From positions 62,001-126,000 of the forward strand of contig NZ_QCXX01000009.1 of the NCBI RefSeq assembly GCF_003071065.1: a DNA stretch of 64,000 nt, read 5' to 3'. The position numbers were made by a program, and so were the translations under genes. Positions within the stretch are counted from its first letter, which is position 1, and each line of letters starts with the position of its first letter. The DNA is from Sphingobacterium athyrii (GTDB taxonomy: Bacteria > Bacteroidota > Bacteroidia > Sphingobacteriales > Sphingobacteriaceae). This document shows, in pieces, positions 9,534 to 18,619 of the stretch. The notes below the pieces were generated by a model. That model saw nothing but the letters and a program-made list of their open reading frames with translations, was not told where the DNA came from and made no database searches.

Positions 9534-9566
9534 TTTGTAATGCTCGGGATTTTTCCCGTATTTTTG
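9534..9566 (+). promoter_or_regulatory. Promoter of the LytS-type kinase gene
   Basis: TTTG at 9534-9537, then 21 bases, then TATTTTTG at 9559-9566, a full match to the Bacteroidota -33/-7 form. A short inverted repeat (CGGGA/TCCCG, 9545-9558) lies in the spacer. The predicted transcription start falls at or very near the GTG start codon at 9571. Confidence 0.55.
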
Positions 9567-9570
9567 CGGT

Positions 9571-10917
9571 GTGAATTTTCGATTTAAAAATGCGGAACAG
9601 AAAAGTGGTACCATCCTCATTTTCTGTTTGCTTTTGTTGCTGTTGATAGGTGGGGGACTGCTCGGTATTATCCATCATAAAATAGATCGACTGAATAAAA
9701 GGGTGCTGATAGACTTTGCCGATGAAAATATGTTGCTGCTGAATAAGCAGCTGGAACTGTTACAACAAGAACTGCTCACGTCTGAGAAAAGATTGGTGGA
9801 TACGCCGTCAACCCAGATTCGTCGCGATTCCCTGTTTATTCTCATTCCTGCAAGCCCGTCGAACCGTGTGGACAATAGGCTATGGATACTGCTCAAAACG
9901 CGCACGATACAGCATCGCTTATACCATCTCTATATCGATATTGAAAAATTAAATGCTTATTTCGCCAATCGCTATTTTGGAAGAAGGGCTTATTTTGAAA
10001 TATATAGTGATAAAGGGATCTGTATTGTTTCACCCGAAAACCGAAAATGGGGGCGTCCGAAAGATAGTGATGTTATCACACAAGGAAAAATCGTTAAGTC
10101 GGATTACTTAAAGCTGGATGTGATGCTTACTTCCTACCCCTGTTCGATTATTTTTGTAGGGGGTGAAATTCGGGTAAGTACTTTGCTGTTGACGATTGAG
10201 GAGGAAGTTCAGGGGGTGATGACCTATAGTATTTTACTTGGCGTAGGTCTGATGCTTGTAGCGATAGCACTTATCTATTTTAATGTGCTGGAACGTCGCA
10301 AGACTCAGCAGCTCAAATTAATAGCCCTGCAACAGGAAAATGAATATACGCAGATGCGGCTGGTTCAATTGCGGCAGCAGATCAATCCTCATTTTTTGTT
10401 TAATACCTTTGGTTCACTCCAGTATCTGATCGGTAAGGATAATGATCTGGCCAAGTCATTCGTCGGTAAAATGACGAAGGTCTATCGTAAAATGTTGCGC
10501 ACCGATGACTCGGAATGGTCTTCGGTACAGGAGGAACTGGAACTGGCCAAAGCCTATTTCTTTTTGCAACAGGTACGTTTTGGAAAGGCTTTGAAAGATA
10601 TGGAGATTTCCATTCCAATGGATATGATGGGGGCGAAGCTACCGCGGTTGACCTTACAGATGCTGGTGGAAAATGCCATTAAACATACAAGGATTTCGAC
10701 GGAAAATCCACTTCAGATCCATATTGTTTATCTATCGGAGGCCAATATCATCAAAGTAAGCAATAACTGGCAGCCGCGGCAAGGGACTGAAACGGAAGGT
10801 GAGGGGTATGGGCTTAATTACTTGGCGTCTATGTATTCCCATTATACATTGGATGGCTTTGGTTATGGAACAGAAAAGGGCTGTTTTTTTGTCAATTTAC
10901 CCCTGTTGGATCATTAA
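9571..10917 (+). CDS. LytS-type sensor histidine kinase
   Basis: Membrane sensor that phosphorylates a response regulator. Transmembrane segments lie at about 14-35 and 217-238 and enclose a 180-residue extracytoplasmic sensing region that I do not recognise. After a short coiled stretch comes the His_kinase domain: His274 in QQINPHFLFN, the N-box LVENAIKH (365-372) and a short G-box EGYGLNY (411-417). The only possible start is GTG at 9571, since stop codon 9538-9540 lies upstream and the next ATG would remove the first membrane span. The likely partner is the LytTR regulator at 18620, separated from it by the metalloprotease and SusC/D genes. The layout suggests it senses something linked to that cassette. 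Confidence 0.9.
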   Translation: MNFRFKNAEQKSGTILIFCLLLLLLIGGGLLGIIHHKIDRLNKRVLIDFADENMLLLNKQLELLQQELLTSEKRLVDTPSTQIRRDSLFILIPASPSNRVDNRLWILLKTRTIQHRLYHLYIDIEKLNAYFANRYFGRRAYFEIYSDKGICIVSPENRKWGRPKDSDVITQGKIVKSDYLKLDVMLTSYPCSIIFVGGEIRVSTLLLTIEEEVQGVMTYSILLGVGLMLVAIALIYFNVLERRKTQQLKLIALQQENEYTQMRLVQLRQQINPHFLFNTFGSLQYLIGKDNDLAKSFVGKMTKVYRKMLRTDDSEWSSVQEELELAKAYFFLQQVRFGKALKDMEISIPMDMMGAKLPRLTLQMLVENAIKHTRISTENPLQIHIVYLSEANIIKVSNNWQPRQGTETEGEGYGLNYLASMYSHYTLDGFGYGTEKGCFFVNLPLLDH

Positions 10918-10945
10918 AATAGTACAGAAATAGGTCAGCTATATA

Positions 10946-10997
10946 CGTGTTCATAGTTTTGGCACCCGTGTTCATACGTTTGAAACACGTGCTCGTC
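10946..10997. promoter_or_regulatory. Predicted LytTR binding site: three 10-bp direct repeats in 21-bp phase
   Basis: CGTGTTCATA occurs exactly at 10946-10955 and 10967-10976, start to start 21 bases. A third, degenerate copy (CGTGCTCGTC, 7 of 10) starts at 10988, again 21 bases on. LytTR domains bind direct repeats placed two helical turns apart, usually just upstream of the promoter. A LytTR regulator is encoded at 18620, and the repeats sit between the kinase gene and the metalloprotease gene, so control of the metalloprotease-SusCD operon is the natural reading. Confidence 0.65.
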
Positions 10998-11000
10998 TCT

Positions 11001-11028
11001 TTTGAAGTGATTCTGTACAATATTTTTA
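11001..11028 (+). promoter_or_regulatory. Weak promoter candidate of the metalloprotease operon
   Basis: TTTG (11001-11004) and TATTTTTA (11021-11028), one base off TAnnTTTG, are 16 bases apart instead of 19-21. A short spacer is common in promoters that need an activator, and the repeats end only 3 bases upstream. Tentative. Confidence 0.35.
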
Positions 11029-11062
11029 ACAAATTTGGCTCCTGATCTAGGAATTTAATTGC

Positions 11063-11079
11063 AAGATTAACCTAATCTT
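11063..11079. repeat. 17-bp palindrome in the metalloprotease leader
   Basis: AAGATTA, ACC, TAATCTT: 7-bp perfect arms around 3 bases. It could be a repressor half-site pair or a small leader hairpin. No T run follows, so not a terminator. Confidence 0.35.
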
Positions 11080-11150
11080 ATTCGGATGAAATGATCTTCA
11101 GCTCAATAGCGCTTGATAAGAGACCTATCATGCGTAGCTGATGGTTTCAA

Positions 11151-11204
11151 TGCCATTGAAAAACAAACCGGGTGTAACAAATGCATGTATGCTATTGAAA
11201 AACA
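11151..11204 (+). repeat. 15-bp direct repeat in the metalloprotease leader
   Basis: TGCCATTGAAAAACA (11151-11165) and TGCTATTGAAAAACA (11190-11204) differ in one base, start to start 39 bases, and lie 24-77 bases before the ATG. Possible remnant duplication or leader element. Confidence 0.5.
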
Positions 11205-11227
11205 GCACTCAGAAATAATTATTCTAA

Positions 11228-13831
11228 ATGAACAACACTTATACCAAGCTAGCCCTAAGCCTCTTATTTTCGGCAGGCCTCATGCAATCTTGTTCTGTAT
11301 TGCAAACTGTAGGTTTACGAAAAAAAGAGACTGTTACCTCTGCGAAAGATTCTACAGCCAAGAAAGATACGACGATTGCCTATGACAAATTGTTTAAAGA
11401 CGCGCGTGTGGATAGCGGCATGTTTGCTGTGATCCGAAAAGAAAATAATTATTACTTTGAAATTCCATTGAAAAAAATGGGCCAGGACATTCTCCTGATC
11501 CAAAAATTGTCTTCCGTTCCCTTGGCGCTGAACGAGGCTGGTGTAAATAAGGGAATGAATTATGAAAATAAGGTCATTCGGTTTACCCTGCGCAAAGAGA
11601 AGAAAGAGGTATGGGTGTCCGAGATTAAACCGCAGGTAGAAGTGCCTAAAGACGATGCGATAGCCGCGTCGGTCTACGATAATTATCGCCCTTCTTACAT
11701 TGAATCGTTCAAGGTGGAAAGTTATTCGAAAGACTCAAGTGCTGTGGTGATCAAAGTCAATAAAGTGTTTGATGGATCAGAAAAGAGCTTTACGGATGTT
11801 TTTACCGCTTTGGGCTTAGGTACCTCACCCAAAACGAGCATCTCAACGATCGAGGAAATTAAATCGTATCCCAATAATATTGTTGTCAAGTCGGTATTGT
11901 CGACAAAGGTAACTGAAGGAAATGAATCGGTGCCCGTTTCACTGGAAGTCACAAGTAACCTTTATGAACTGCCTGAAACCCCGATGGTGGCACGTTTTGC
12001 AGATCCACGTATTGGCTTCTTTACATCGCCGCGCTGGTATTTTAACGATAAACAACAGGAATTGGATAAAAAAAATCTGGTGAATCGCTGGCGTCTTGAG
12101 CCGAAAGATGAGGACAAAGCACGTTATCTAAAAGGTGAACTGGTAGAGCCGAAAAAGCCTATTGTTTTTTATTTGGATCCGGCAACGCCAAAGCAATGGC
12201 GACAGGCTATCATCGACGGGGTTCATGACTGGCAGGAGGCATTTGAGGCGGCTGGTTTTAAGAATGCGATTTTGGCCAAACAGCAACCTGACAGCGTCAA
12301 GTTTGATCCAGATGACGCCAATGTATCTTCTATTGTATATGCGGCATCAGCTCAGGCCAATGCGATGGGGCCATCTGTAGTGGATCCGCGTTCAGGTGAA
12401 ATCCTGGAAGCTGATGTGATCTGGTGGCATAATGTGATGACGATCCTAAATAGCTGGATGCGGATCCAAACAGGTATCGTGGATACTTCGGTGCGCTCGA
12501 ATGTGTTCTCGGATGAAAAAATGGCCCATGCCATCCGTTTTGTTTCTTCACATGAGATCGGACATACCTTGGGACTGATGCACAATATGGGGTCGTCGGC
12601 AAGTTTTCCAGTAGATTCGCTCCGTAGTAAAAGTTTTACGGCAAAAATGGGCGGTACGGCACCATCGATCATGGATTATGCGCGTTTCAACTACGTCGCA
12701 CAACCTGAAGATGGTGTTGAACAGATTACACCCGTGATCGGAGCCTATGACAAATATGCTATTGGATGGGCTTACCGCTGGTACGGCAAAACACAGCCTT
12801 GGGATGAAATACCTTTGCTGCGGAAAGATATTGATGCCCATGTACATGACCCGATATATCATTACGGTGAACAACAAGATTCCAAAAATATTGTGGACCC
12901 AAGGGCACAGTCCGAGGATCTGGGTGACGATGCGATGAAAGCCGGTGAATATGGGATGAAAAATTTGCGTCGCATGATGCCGAACATCATTCACTGGACC
13001 ACGAATACGGGAGATGACTATTATCGTGCAGGTAAATTATACATGGGCGTGGTTGGTCAATGGTATGCTTACGCTGACCATGTGCTCAATAATATTGGTG
13101 GTATTTATCTTGAAAATGCTGTTTTGGGCGACCAAAAAAATGCCTACAGCCCAGTACCCAAAGAGAAACAGGTAGCTGCGCTGGAATATTTAAAGAAAAA
13201 TGTGTTTTACATGCCGGAGTGGTTATTTGTTCCGGAACTGATGGCGAAAACTTTTCCTTTGCGGGACTCGCCAATGGGACCGTTTGAATATGCACCTTAT
13301 AATCTACAGCGCGAATTTCAATATGCCATGCTCTACAAATTGGTCAACGATGAGCGTCTATTGCGTATGGTCGAAATGGAGAACCTCTTTGGCGACAAGA
13401 AGGCATGGAGTGCACCTGCATTTTTGGCATCGGTACGCAAAGAGATTTTTGCAAAAACGCTCAGTGGACAGGCGTTGGATCTTAAAACACGCATGTTGCA
13501 ACAGAATTACGTGGATGTACTGATGGTTTCTACGAATAAGTCCATGGAGAAATTAAATGCCAAGAAATTAGCAGGTATCGAACAATTGATCGAAGGAACT
13601 CAGCCTAATCTGTGTTTACATCAACATCATGCAGCTTCTGCGCAGACAGGTTTACGTAATGTACATGTAACGGGAATGATCCGTACATCGGATATGCTGA
13701 CGTATAAACGTGCTGAATTGTATGAGATATACCAATTGTTGAAACAGAAACAACGGACTGGAGACGCCACAACAAAAGCACATTATATGGATCTGCAATT
13801 GCGTATTGCAAATACCCTAGAATTGAACTAA
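11228..13831 (+). CDS. Surface zinc metalloprotease (HExxHxxGLxHN type, DUF5117/DUF5118-like)
   Basis: The zinc site is HEIGHTLGLMHN: His442, Glu443, His446 and His452, the extended metzincin-like motif. The signal peptide ends in LMQSC, so Cys22 is a probable lipid anchor on the outer membrane. The 867 residues split into an N-terminal beta-rich region and a C-terminal catalytic part, as in the Bacteroidota DUF5117/DUF5118/DUF4953 proteins. It begins the operon, with 34 bases to SusC and then SusD. Because RagAB-type SusCD pairs are known to import oligopeptides, a surface protease next to one suggests degradation of proteins followed by peptide uptake. Substrate is not known. ATG at 11228. 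Confidence 0.85.
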   Translation: MNNTYTKLALSLLFSAGLMQSCSVLQTVGLRKKETVTSAKDSTAKKDTTIAYDKLFKDARVDSGMFAVIRKENNYYFEIPLKKMGQDILLIQKLSSVPLALNEAGVNKGMNYENKVIRFTLRKEKKEVWVSEIKPQVEVPKDDAIAASVYDNYRPSYIESFKVESYSKDSSAVVIKVNKVFDGSEKSFTDVFTALGLGTSPKTSISTIEEIKSYPNNIVVKSVLSTKVTEGNESVPVSLEVTSNLYELPETPMVARFADPRIGFFTSPRWYFNDKQQELDKKNLVNRWRLEPKDEDKARYLKGELVEPKKPIVFYLDPATPKQWRQAIIDGVHDWQEAFEAAGFKNAILAKQQPDSVKFDPDDANVSSIVYAASAQANAMGPSVVDPRSGEILEADVIWWHNVMTILNSWMRIQTGIVDTSVRSNVFSDEKMAHAIRFVSSHEIGHTLGLMHNMGSSASFPVDSLRSKSFTAKMGGTAPSIMDYARFNYVAQPEDGVEQITPVIGAYDKYAIGWAYRWYGKTQPWDEIPLLRKDIDAHVHDPIYHYGEQQDSKNIVDPRAQSEDLGDDAMKAGEYGMKNLRRMMPNIIHWTTNTGDDYYRAGKLYMGVVGQWYAYADHVLNNIGGIYLENAVLGDQKNAYSPVPKEKQVAALEYLKKNVFYMPEWLFVPELMAKTFPLRDSPMGPFEYAPYNLQREFQYAMLYKLVNDERLLRMVEMENLFGDKKAWSAPAFLASVRKEIFAKTLSGQALDLKTRMLQQNYVDVLMVSTNKSMEKLNAKKLAGIEQLIEGTQPNLCLHQHHAASAQTGLRNVHVTGMIRTSDMLTYKRAELYEIYQLLKQKQRTGDATTKAHYMDLQLRIANTLELN

Positions 13832-13865
13832 TATATTAACATCTATTATATCAACATCTACCAAA

Positions 13866-16800
13866 ATGAATAAGTTTTTAATACCGCTGACCTTTATGTG
13901 TGTGCAGATGGCACATGCACAGGAATCCAAGGAACTGAAAGGAAAGGTACTGGATGCGGTCACATTAAAGCCGGTCGTGGGGGCGACGGTGGTTGTCGAA
14001 AGTTCGGCAGTAGCGGAAGATATCGGCGTACCTAATCAGGTACAGCAATCTGCATTGGGCTCATTGACTGATGCTTCGGGAGAATTTCGCCTGAAAGTTC
14101 CAGGAAATTTAAAATACGTCACCATTAGTTATGTGGGGTACCAACGTATTCAAGTGCCGGTATTTCAGGATCACAAGACGATTTTGCTGCAACCGAGTGG
14201 TGAATCACTGGATGAAGTAATCGTAACAGGGTATACCGACATCAAAAAACGTAAAAATACAACAGCATATAATAAAATCAATGTAGCAGATATTAAACAG
14301 ACTGGCGTTGCATCTATTGATGAGATGTTGGCCGGTCAGGTCGCAGGTTTACAATTAAGTAATCTGAATGGTGGGCCTAATAGCGCTCCACAGATTCGTA
14401 TCCGGGGTACCGTATCACTCAATGGTACACAGGACCCGCTGTGGGTTATCGATGGATTACCCATAGAAGGGACAGAATTGCCAAATCGAATTGATAAGGA
14501 TAACTTGAATAGTCTGAATAATCTTCCGATTGCAGGCATCAATCCAGATGATATTGCAGATATTACCGTATTAAAAGATGCGGCAGCAACTTCCATCTAC
14601 GGCGCCCGAGCTGCTAACGGGGTTATTGTGATCACAACAAAAAGGGGGAAACCCGGGCCAGCAAAATTGCAGGTCTCAGCGAATACATTTGTGACGGAAC
14701 GTCCAGATTTTAGTCATCTCAACTTGATGAATGCCAATGAGAAAGTAGACTTTGAGCTGCTGATGGCTAACCGTACCGATTTGAATTATCGTACGGGCAA
14801 GGGAGCGGTGATGCGTATCCTGGACAAAGCAAATGCACTGGATGCTTATCGCTCCGGTGGATTAGCGGCCTTGTCACCAGAAGTGCAGCATTCCATCAAT
14901 CAATTGCGTACGCAGCAGACAGACTGGGGGAAAGAACTCTATCGTCAAGCAGTGAATCAGCAGTATTCAGCATCAATCTCCGGAGGAAATGATGCGCATC
15001 GTTACTATTTGTCAAGTGGATTTTATGATGAGAAAGCAGCTACAAAAGGAACTGACCTCCGTCGTTATTCATTGACACTAAATAATGATTTCAATATCAA
15101 TGACCGCTTTAAAGCGGGAATCAATCTATTGGGATCAGTTTCAAATAGACAGAATCCAATCCAGGACGATGATGCATTTACCAATCCCAGTAGCTATATG
15201 CGCTTGGTTAATCCGTATTTGACCGTACGTGACCAATCGGGTAAATATAACTACGATCCGGATATCGAAGGCTATGAAAAAGATACTTACGTTCCTTTTA
15301 ATAGCGTAGAGGAGCGAGAAAATACCAAATATGCATTAACGAATAAGGCACTGAAGGCGATAGGTTACCTAGAGTATACCATTATTCCCCAATTGTCCTT
15401 GCGTACCGAATTTGGCTTGCAATTTGATGAAAATAGCACCGAAAGATTTGCCGATCAGGAAAGCTATAATACCCGAAAATTGCGCGCTGCGACACGGTAC
15501 TATGATTCAGCAACGAAAACGTTCAAATACTTTTTGCCAACAGGAGGTAAGATCGAGAATACAAGTAACAGTATCTTCCAATACAACTGGAAAACGTACC
15601 TCAAGTATACTAAAACATGGAACGATAAGCACGAGCTGGAACTCATGGGCGGAACAGAACTTCGTCGTAGTACAAATAAAATGATCGCGACCAAAGGTTT
15701 TGGATATAATCCCGCAACGTTAACCACACAGAATATTGTTTTTCCGAATAGTAATTATCAAGATGATCAACGTTTTGTTCAGTATAAAAAAGGACTTATC
15801 GAGAATTCATATGCCTCTTTCTATGGAAATGCAACCTATACTTTTGACCGTAAGTATAACCTGTATGGTAGCATACGCTATGATGGCTCAAATATGTTCG
15901 GGGTAGATCCAAAATATCGTTTCTTGCCAATCTGGTCTTTGTCCGGATCTTGGAATGTACTGGAGGAGGATTTTATCAAAGGAAAAACAGCTTTATCCGA
16001 TCTTCGTGTGCGTGCCTCGTATGGTATTCAGGGGAATGTGGATCGTAATACCTACCCGTTTATCGTTGGAAAGTATGACAATTCGACCATACTACCTGGC
16101 TATCCGGAAGGCTCAGTTGTGGTTGATATGCCTGCAAATGATAAATTACGCTGGGAACGCACAAAATCTTACAATGCAGGGATTGACTTAGGTCTATGGA
16201 AAAATCGACTGAATATTACAGTTGATTACTACAATAGAACAAGCACAGACCTTATTGCAAATAGTGCTTTACCGATGGAGAATGGTTTCCAGGATGTGCA
16301 GGTCAACTGGGCTTCAGCGCGAAATCAGGGAGTAGAACTGACGATCTCGAGCCGTCAGATCCAGACGGATAAATTCTCCTGGTCTACGGATTTTAATATT
16401 GCCCACAATAATAATAAATTATTGAAGGTCATGAATAATCCCAAAGCCTATGCGCCCGACACACAGGAAGGCCGTCCGATCAGTGGTATGTATGTACTTG
16501 AAACAGCGGGATTGGATAAGGATGGTGTAATGCAGTTCAGAAATCAGGATGGATCAGTTTCGAGCTTTGAAGAGTTTTACGGATTATATGATCCTTGGGC
16601 AGATTTCTTACCGGGATATACCTCCCAAACGAGTATGACCGCAGCAGATTACCGCGCTAAATTTAAATACATCGGGAGCAAAGACCCGAAATTTGTAGGT
16701 GGTATGACCAACCGTTTCCGCTATGCGAATTTTGATCTGGCAATTTCAACTGTATTCAATTTAGAGCGTTGGGTAAACCGTACACCGACCTATAATCCGG

Positions 16801-17204
16801 CTAAAGTAGATCGTGGACAAAATTATACGAAGGATCTGTTGGCGGCCCTACAGGGCAACGCTGCTTTGCCTGCATTGGGAAGTATAAGTTCTGAGCTAAA
16901 TGACCGATGGATGGCCTATGCCTGGTTGGAAAGCAACGACCCGATCAACTCCTTTAATCAGTATGATATCTGGGCCAAGAAAATGAGCTATGTACGTATC
17001 AATAGTATTCGCTTGGGATATACACTGCCGGCTGCCATGAGTAAAAAAATTGGCGCAAGCAATTTGCGCGTGAACGTAGAAGGACGCAACTTATTTGTTT
17101 TCGGAGCGAATTACGAAGGGTACTTTGATCCAGAGACCTACGGCAGCTATTATGCGCAGCCGATTAGCAAATCCTTTGCCTTTGGTCTTTCAGCAAGTTT
17201 TTAA
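13866..17204 (+). CDS. SusC/RagA-type TonB-dependent outer-membrane transporter
   Basis: Outer-membrane importer driven by TonB. Signal peptide (cleavage near AHAQ), a carboxypeptidase-D-like domain at about 24-112, then the plug with EVIVTGYTDIKKRK and the hallmark GTVSLNGTQDPLWVIDGLP, ASTSIYGARAANGVI and the long barrel, ending ASF (terminal aromatic). Length 1112 residues is typical. It is 34 bases after the metalloprotease and 20 bases before the SusD partner, so all three are co-transcribed. Regulation by LytTR is inferred from the upstream repeats. Likely cargo is peptides, from the protease neighbour. Confidence is high for the family and moderate for the cargo. Confidence 0.92.
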   Translation: MNKFLIPLTFMCVQMAHAQESKELKGKVLDAVTLKPVVGATVVVESSAVAEDIGVPNQVQQSALGSLTDASGEFRLKVPGNLKYVTISYVGYQRIQVPVFQDHKTILLQPSGESLDEVIVTGYTDIKKRKNTTAYNKINVADIKQTGVASIDEMLAGQVAGLQLSNLNGGPNSAPQIRIRGTVSLNGTQDPLWVIDGLPIEGTELPNRIDKDNLNSLNNLPIAGINPDDIADITVLKDAAATSIYGARAANGVIVITTKRGKPGPAKLQVSANTFVTERPDFSHLNLMNANEKVDFELLMANRTDLNYRTGKGAVMRILDKANALDAYRSGGLAALSPEVQHSINQLRTQQTDWGKELYRQAVNQQYSASISGGNDAHRYYLSSGFYDEKAATKGTDLRRYSLTLNNDFNINDRFKAGINLLGSVSNRQNPIQDDDAFTNPSSYMRLVNPYLTVRDQSGKYNYDPDIEGYEKDTYVPFNSVEERENTKYALTNKALKAIGYLEYTIIPQLSLRTEFGLQFDENSTERFADQESYNTRKLRAATRYYDSATKTFKYFLPTGGKIENTSNSIFQYNWKTYLKYTKTWNDKHELELMGGTELRRSTNKMIATKGFGYNPATLTTQNIVFPNSNYQDDQRFVQYKKGLIENSYASFYGNATYTFDRKYNLYGSIRYDGSNMFGVDPKYRFLPIWSLSGSWNVLEEDFIKGKTALSDLRVRASYGIQGNVDRNTYPFIVGKYDNSTILPGYPEGSVVVDMPANDKLRWERTKSYNAGIDLGLWKNRLNITVDYYNRTSTDLIANSALPMENGFQDVQVNWASARNQGVELTISSRQIQTDKFSWSTDFNIAHNNNKLLKVMNNPKAYAPDTQEGRPISGMYVLETAGLDKDGVMQFRNQDGSVSSFEEFYGLYDPWADFLPGYTSQTSMTAADYRAKFKYIGSKDPKFVGGMTNRFRYANFDLAISTVFNLERWVNRTPTYNPAKVDRGQNYTKDLLAALQGNAALPALGSISSELNDRWMAYAWLESNDPINSFNQYDIWAKKMSYVRINSIRLGYTLPAAMSKKIGASNLRVNVEGRNLFVFGANYEGYFDPETYGSYYAQPISKSFAFGLSASF

Positions 17205-17224
17205 TCCTTTTAATTGAATATAAT

Positions 17225-18544
17225 ATGAAGAAAATAATTTATTTTGGAATGATCATGACCGCAAGCGCATTGACATCCTGCAATAAATATTTAGATATAC
17301 AACCTGTAGGTACTGTCATCCCGACTTCGGAAAGTGATTTTAGAGGCTTAATGACAAGTAGCTATACGAGCTTCCCTGCCCATAAATCTTATTTGTCTTT
17401 ACGTACAGACGAATTACTTCTGGACGAAAGTTCGACCGATGCAGCTAGGACCAAAGATATCTATCTCTGGAATGACCAGAACCCAGACCCGGCAACGACA
17501 GCGTATCCCTATCTTGCCTTTTACAAAAGTATTTTTTACAGCAATCAGATCATCAGTACCATTGATGAAAAATTGAGCAGTAATGCGACGGTAGATCAGA
17601 TTAAAGGTGAAGCTTACCTCATGCGTGCTTACGCACATTTTGAACTGTTAAATCTCTATAGTGAGGTCTATTCAGCAAGCAATGTCGGTTTGCGTGGAGT
17701 TCCACTATCGACCAAAATCGACCTTGAACAACGTTTTGTTCCGGCAACTATAGGTGACTCGTATGCGCTGGTGTTATCAGATATGGAAAAGGGGACGGCA
17801 TTGCTTACGGTAGATGATCAGGCCAAAGGCGCAAATTACCGATTTAGCAAGCGTGTGGCTTATGCGATGGCATCACGTCTTCATTTATACCGTGGCGAAT
17901 GGAAGGCGGCTATGGAAGGCGCTCAGAAAGCGCTGGCGATAAATGACAAATTGGTGGATCTAAATGCGGTAGCAAGTTTATTGCCCAACGATTTTGAATC
18001 GGTAGAGGTAATTATGGCCTTGGAGAAAGTATCTATTCCCGAAGTTCGTTCGAGCTCATTTATTTCGCCCTCTTTGTTGTCGGCTTATTCGGATGGAGAT
18101 CTAAGAAAAGGACGCTATTTCCAAAAAAGAGGTGCTGACTATGTCTCACTTAAAGGAGGAGAAAACCGTTTCAATGTGAGTTTCAGAAATGCGGATCTTT
18201 ACCTGACAATTGCTGAATGCAATGCGCGTTTAGGAAACACCGCGGAGGCGTTAAAATATCTTTCCGCATTGAAGAAAAACCGATTCACGGCGGATGCTTA
18301 TAGCAAAGAAACTAAAGCTGATGCCGGTTTGTCGAAAGACCAATTGCTGGATGCGGTGTTGCTTGAACGCAAACGTGAACTGGCGCTGGAGGGATTACGT
18401 TGGTATGATTTAAAACGAACAACGAGACCTACCATAACACACAGCAGTTTTGGGAGAACAATGACTTTGCAGCAAAACGATCCGCGTTATGTGATCCGTT
18501 ATCCACAGGAAGCGATCAATAATAATCCAGATCTATTAAAATAA
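17225..18544 (+). CDS. SusD/RagB-type surface lipoprotein
   Basis: Lid-like substrate-binding partner of the preceding SusC, on the cell surface. The signal ends ALTSC with Cys19 as the lipid attachment site. The rest shows the TPR-rich SusD helices (AYLMRAYAHFELLNLY, KRELALEGLRWYDLKR) and the usual closing NPDLLK region. At 439 residues it is on the short side for SusD proteins. It starts 20 bases after the SusC stop. A strong terminator follows 28 bases after the stop. No glycan-specific clue is visible, which fits a peptide cargo. Confidence 0.9.
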   Translation: MKKIIYFGMIMTASALTSCNKYLDIQPVGTVIPTSESDFRGLMTSSYTSFPAHKSYLSLRTDELLLDESSTDAARTKDIYLWNDQNPDPATTAYPYLAFYKSIFYSNQIISTIDEKLSSNATVDQIKGEAYLMRAYAHFELLNLYSEVYSASNVGLRGVPLSTKIDLEQRFVPATIGDSYALVLSDMEKGTALLTVDDQAKGANYRFSKRVAYAMASRLHLYRGEWKAAMEGAQKALAINDKLVDLNAVASLLPNDFESVEVIMALEKVSIPEVRSSSFISPSLLSAYSDGDLRKGRYFQKRGADYVSLKGGENRFNVSFRNADLYLTIAECNARLGNTAEALKYLSALKKNRFTADAYSKETKADAGLSKDQLLDAVLLERKRELALEGLRWYDLKRTTRPTITHSSFGRTMTLQQNDPRYVIRYPQEAINNNPDLLK

Positions 18545-18572
18545 GGTCAATTTTTTTAATCCTTTATATATT

Positions 18573-18606
18573 AATCCATTTTCTTTCTTAGGAAATGGAT
18601 TTTTTA
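18573..18606 (+). terminator. Intrinsic terminator after the protease-SusCD operon
   Basis: AATCCATTT (18573-18581) pairs with AAATGGATT (18593-18601), 9 bp, followed by TTTTTT. It ends only 13 bases before the response-regulator ATG. Confidence 0.75.
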
Positions 18607-18619
18607 TTACATTCAACCC

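Noticed and set aside
9490..9678. 62-codon minus-strand frame over the kinase promoter
   Set aside because: Conflicts with the strong promoter and kinase start; no recognisable sequence.
11113..11385. 90-codon frame across the metalloprotease start
   Set aside because: It overlaps the real gene in another frame and covers the leader repeats; no support.
12548..12994. 148-codon frame opposite the metalloprotease
   Set aside because: Mirror of a real coding region with Cys, His and Arg-rich wording and no motif.
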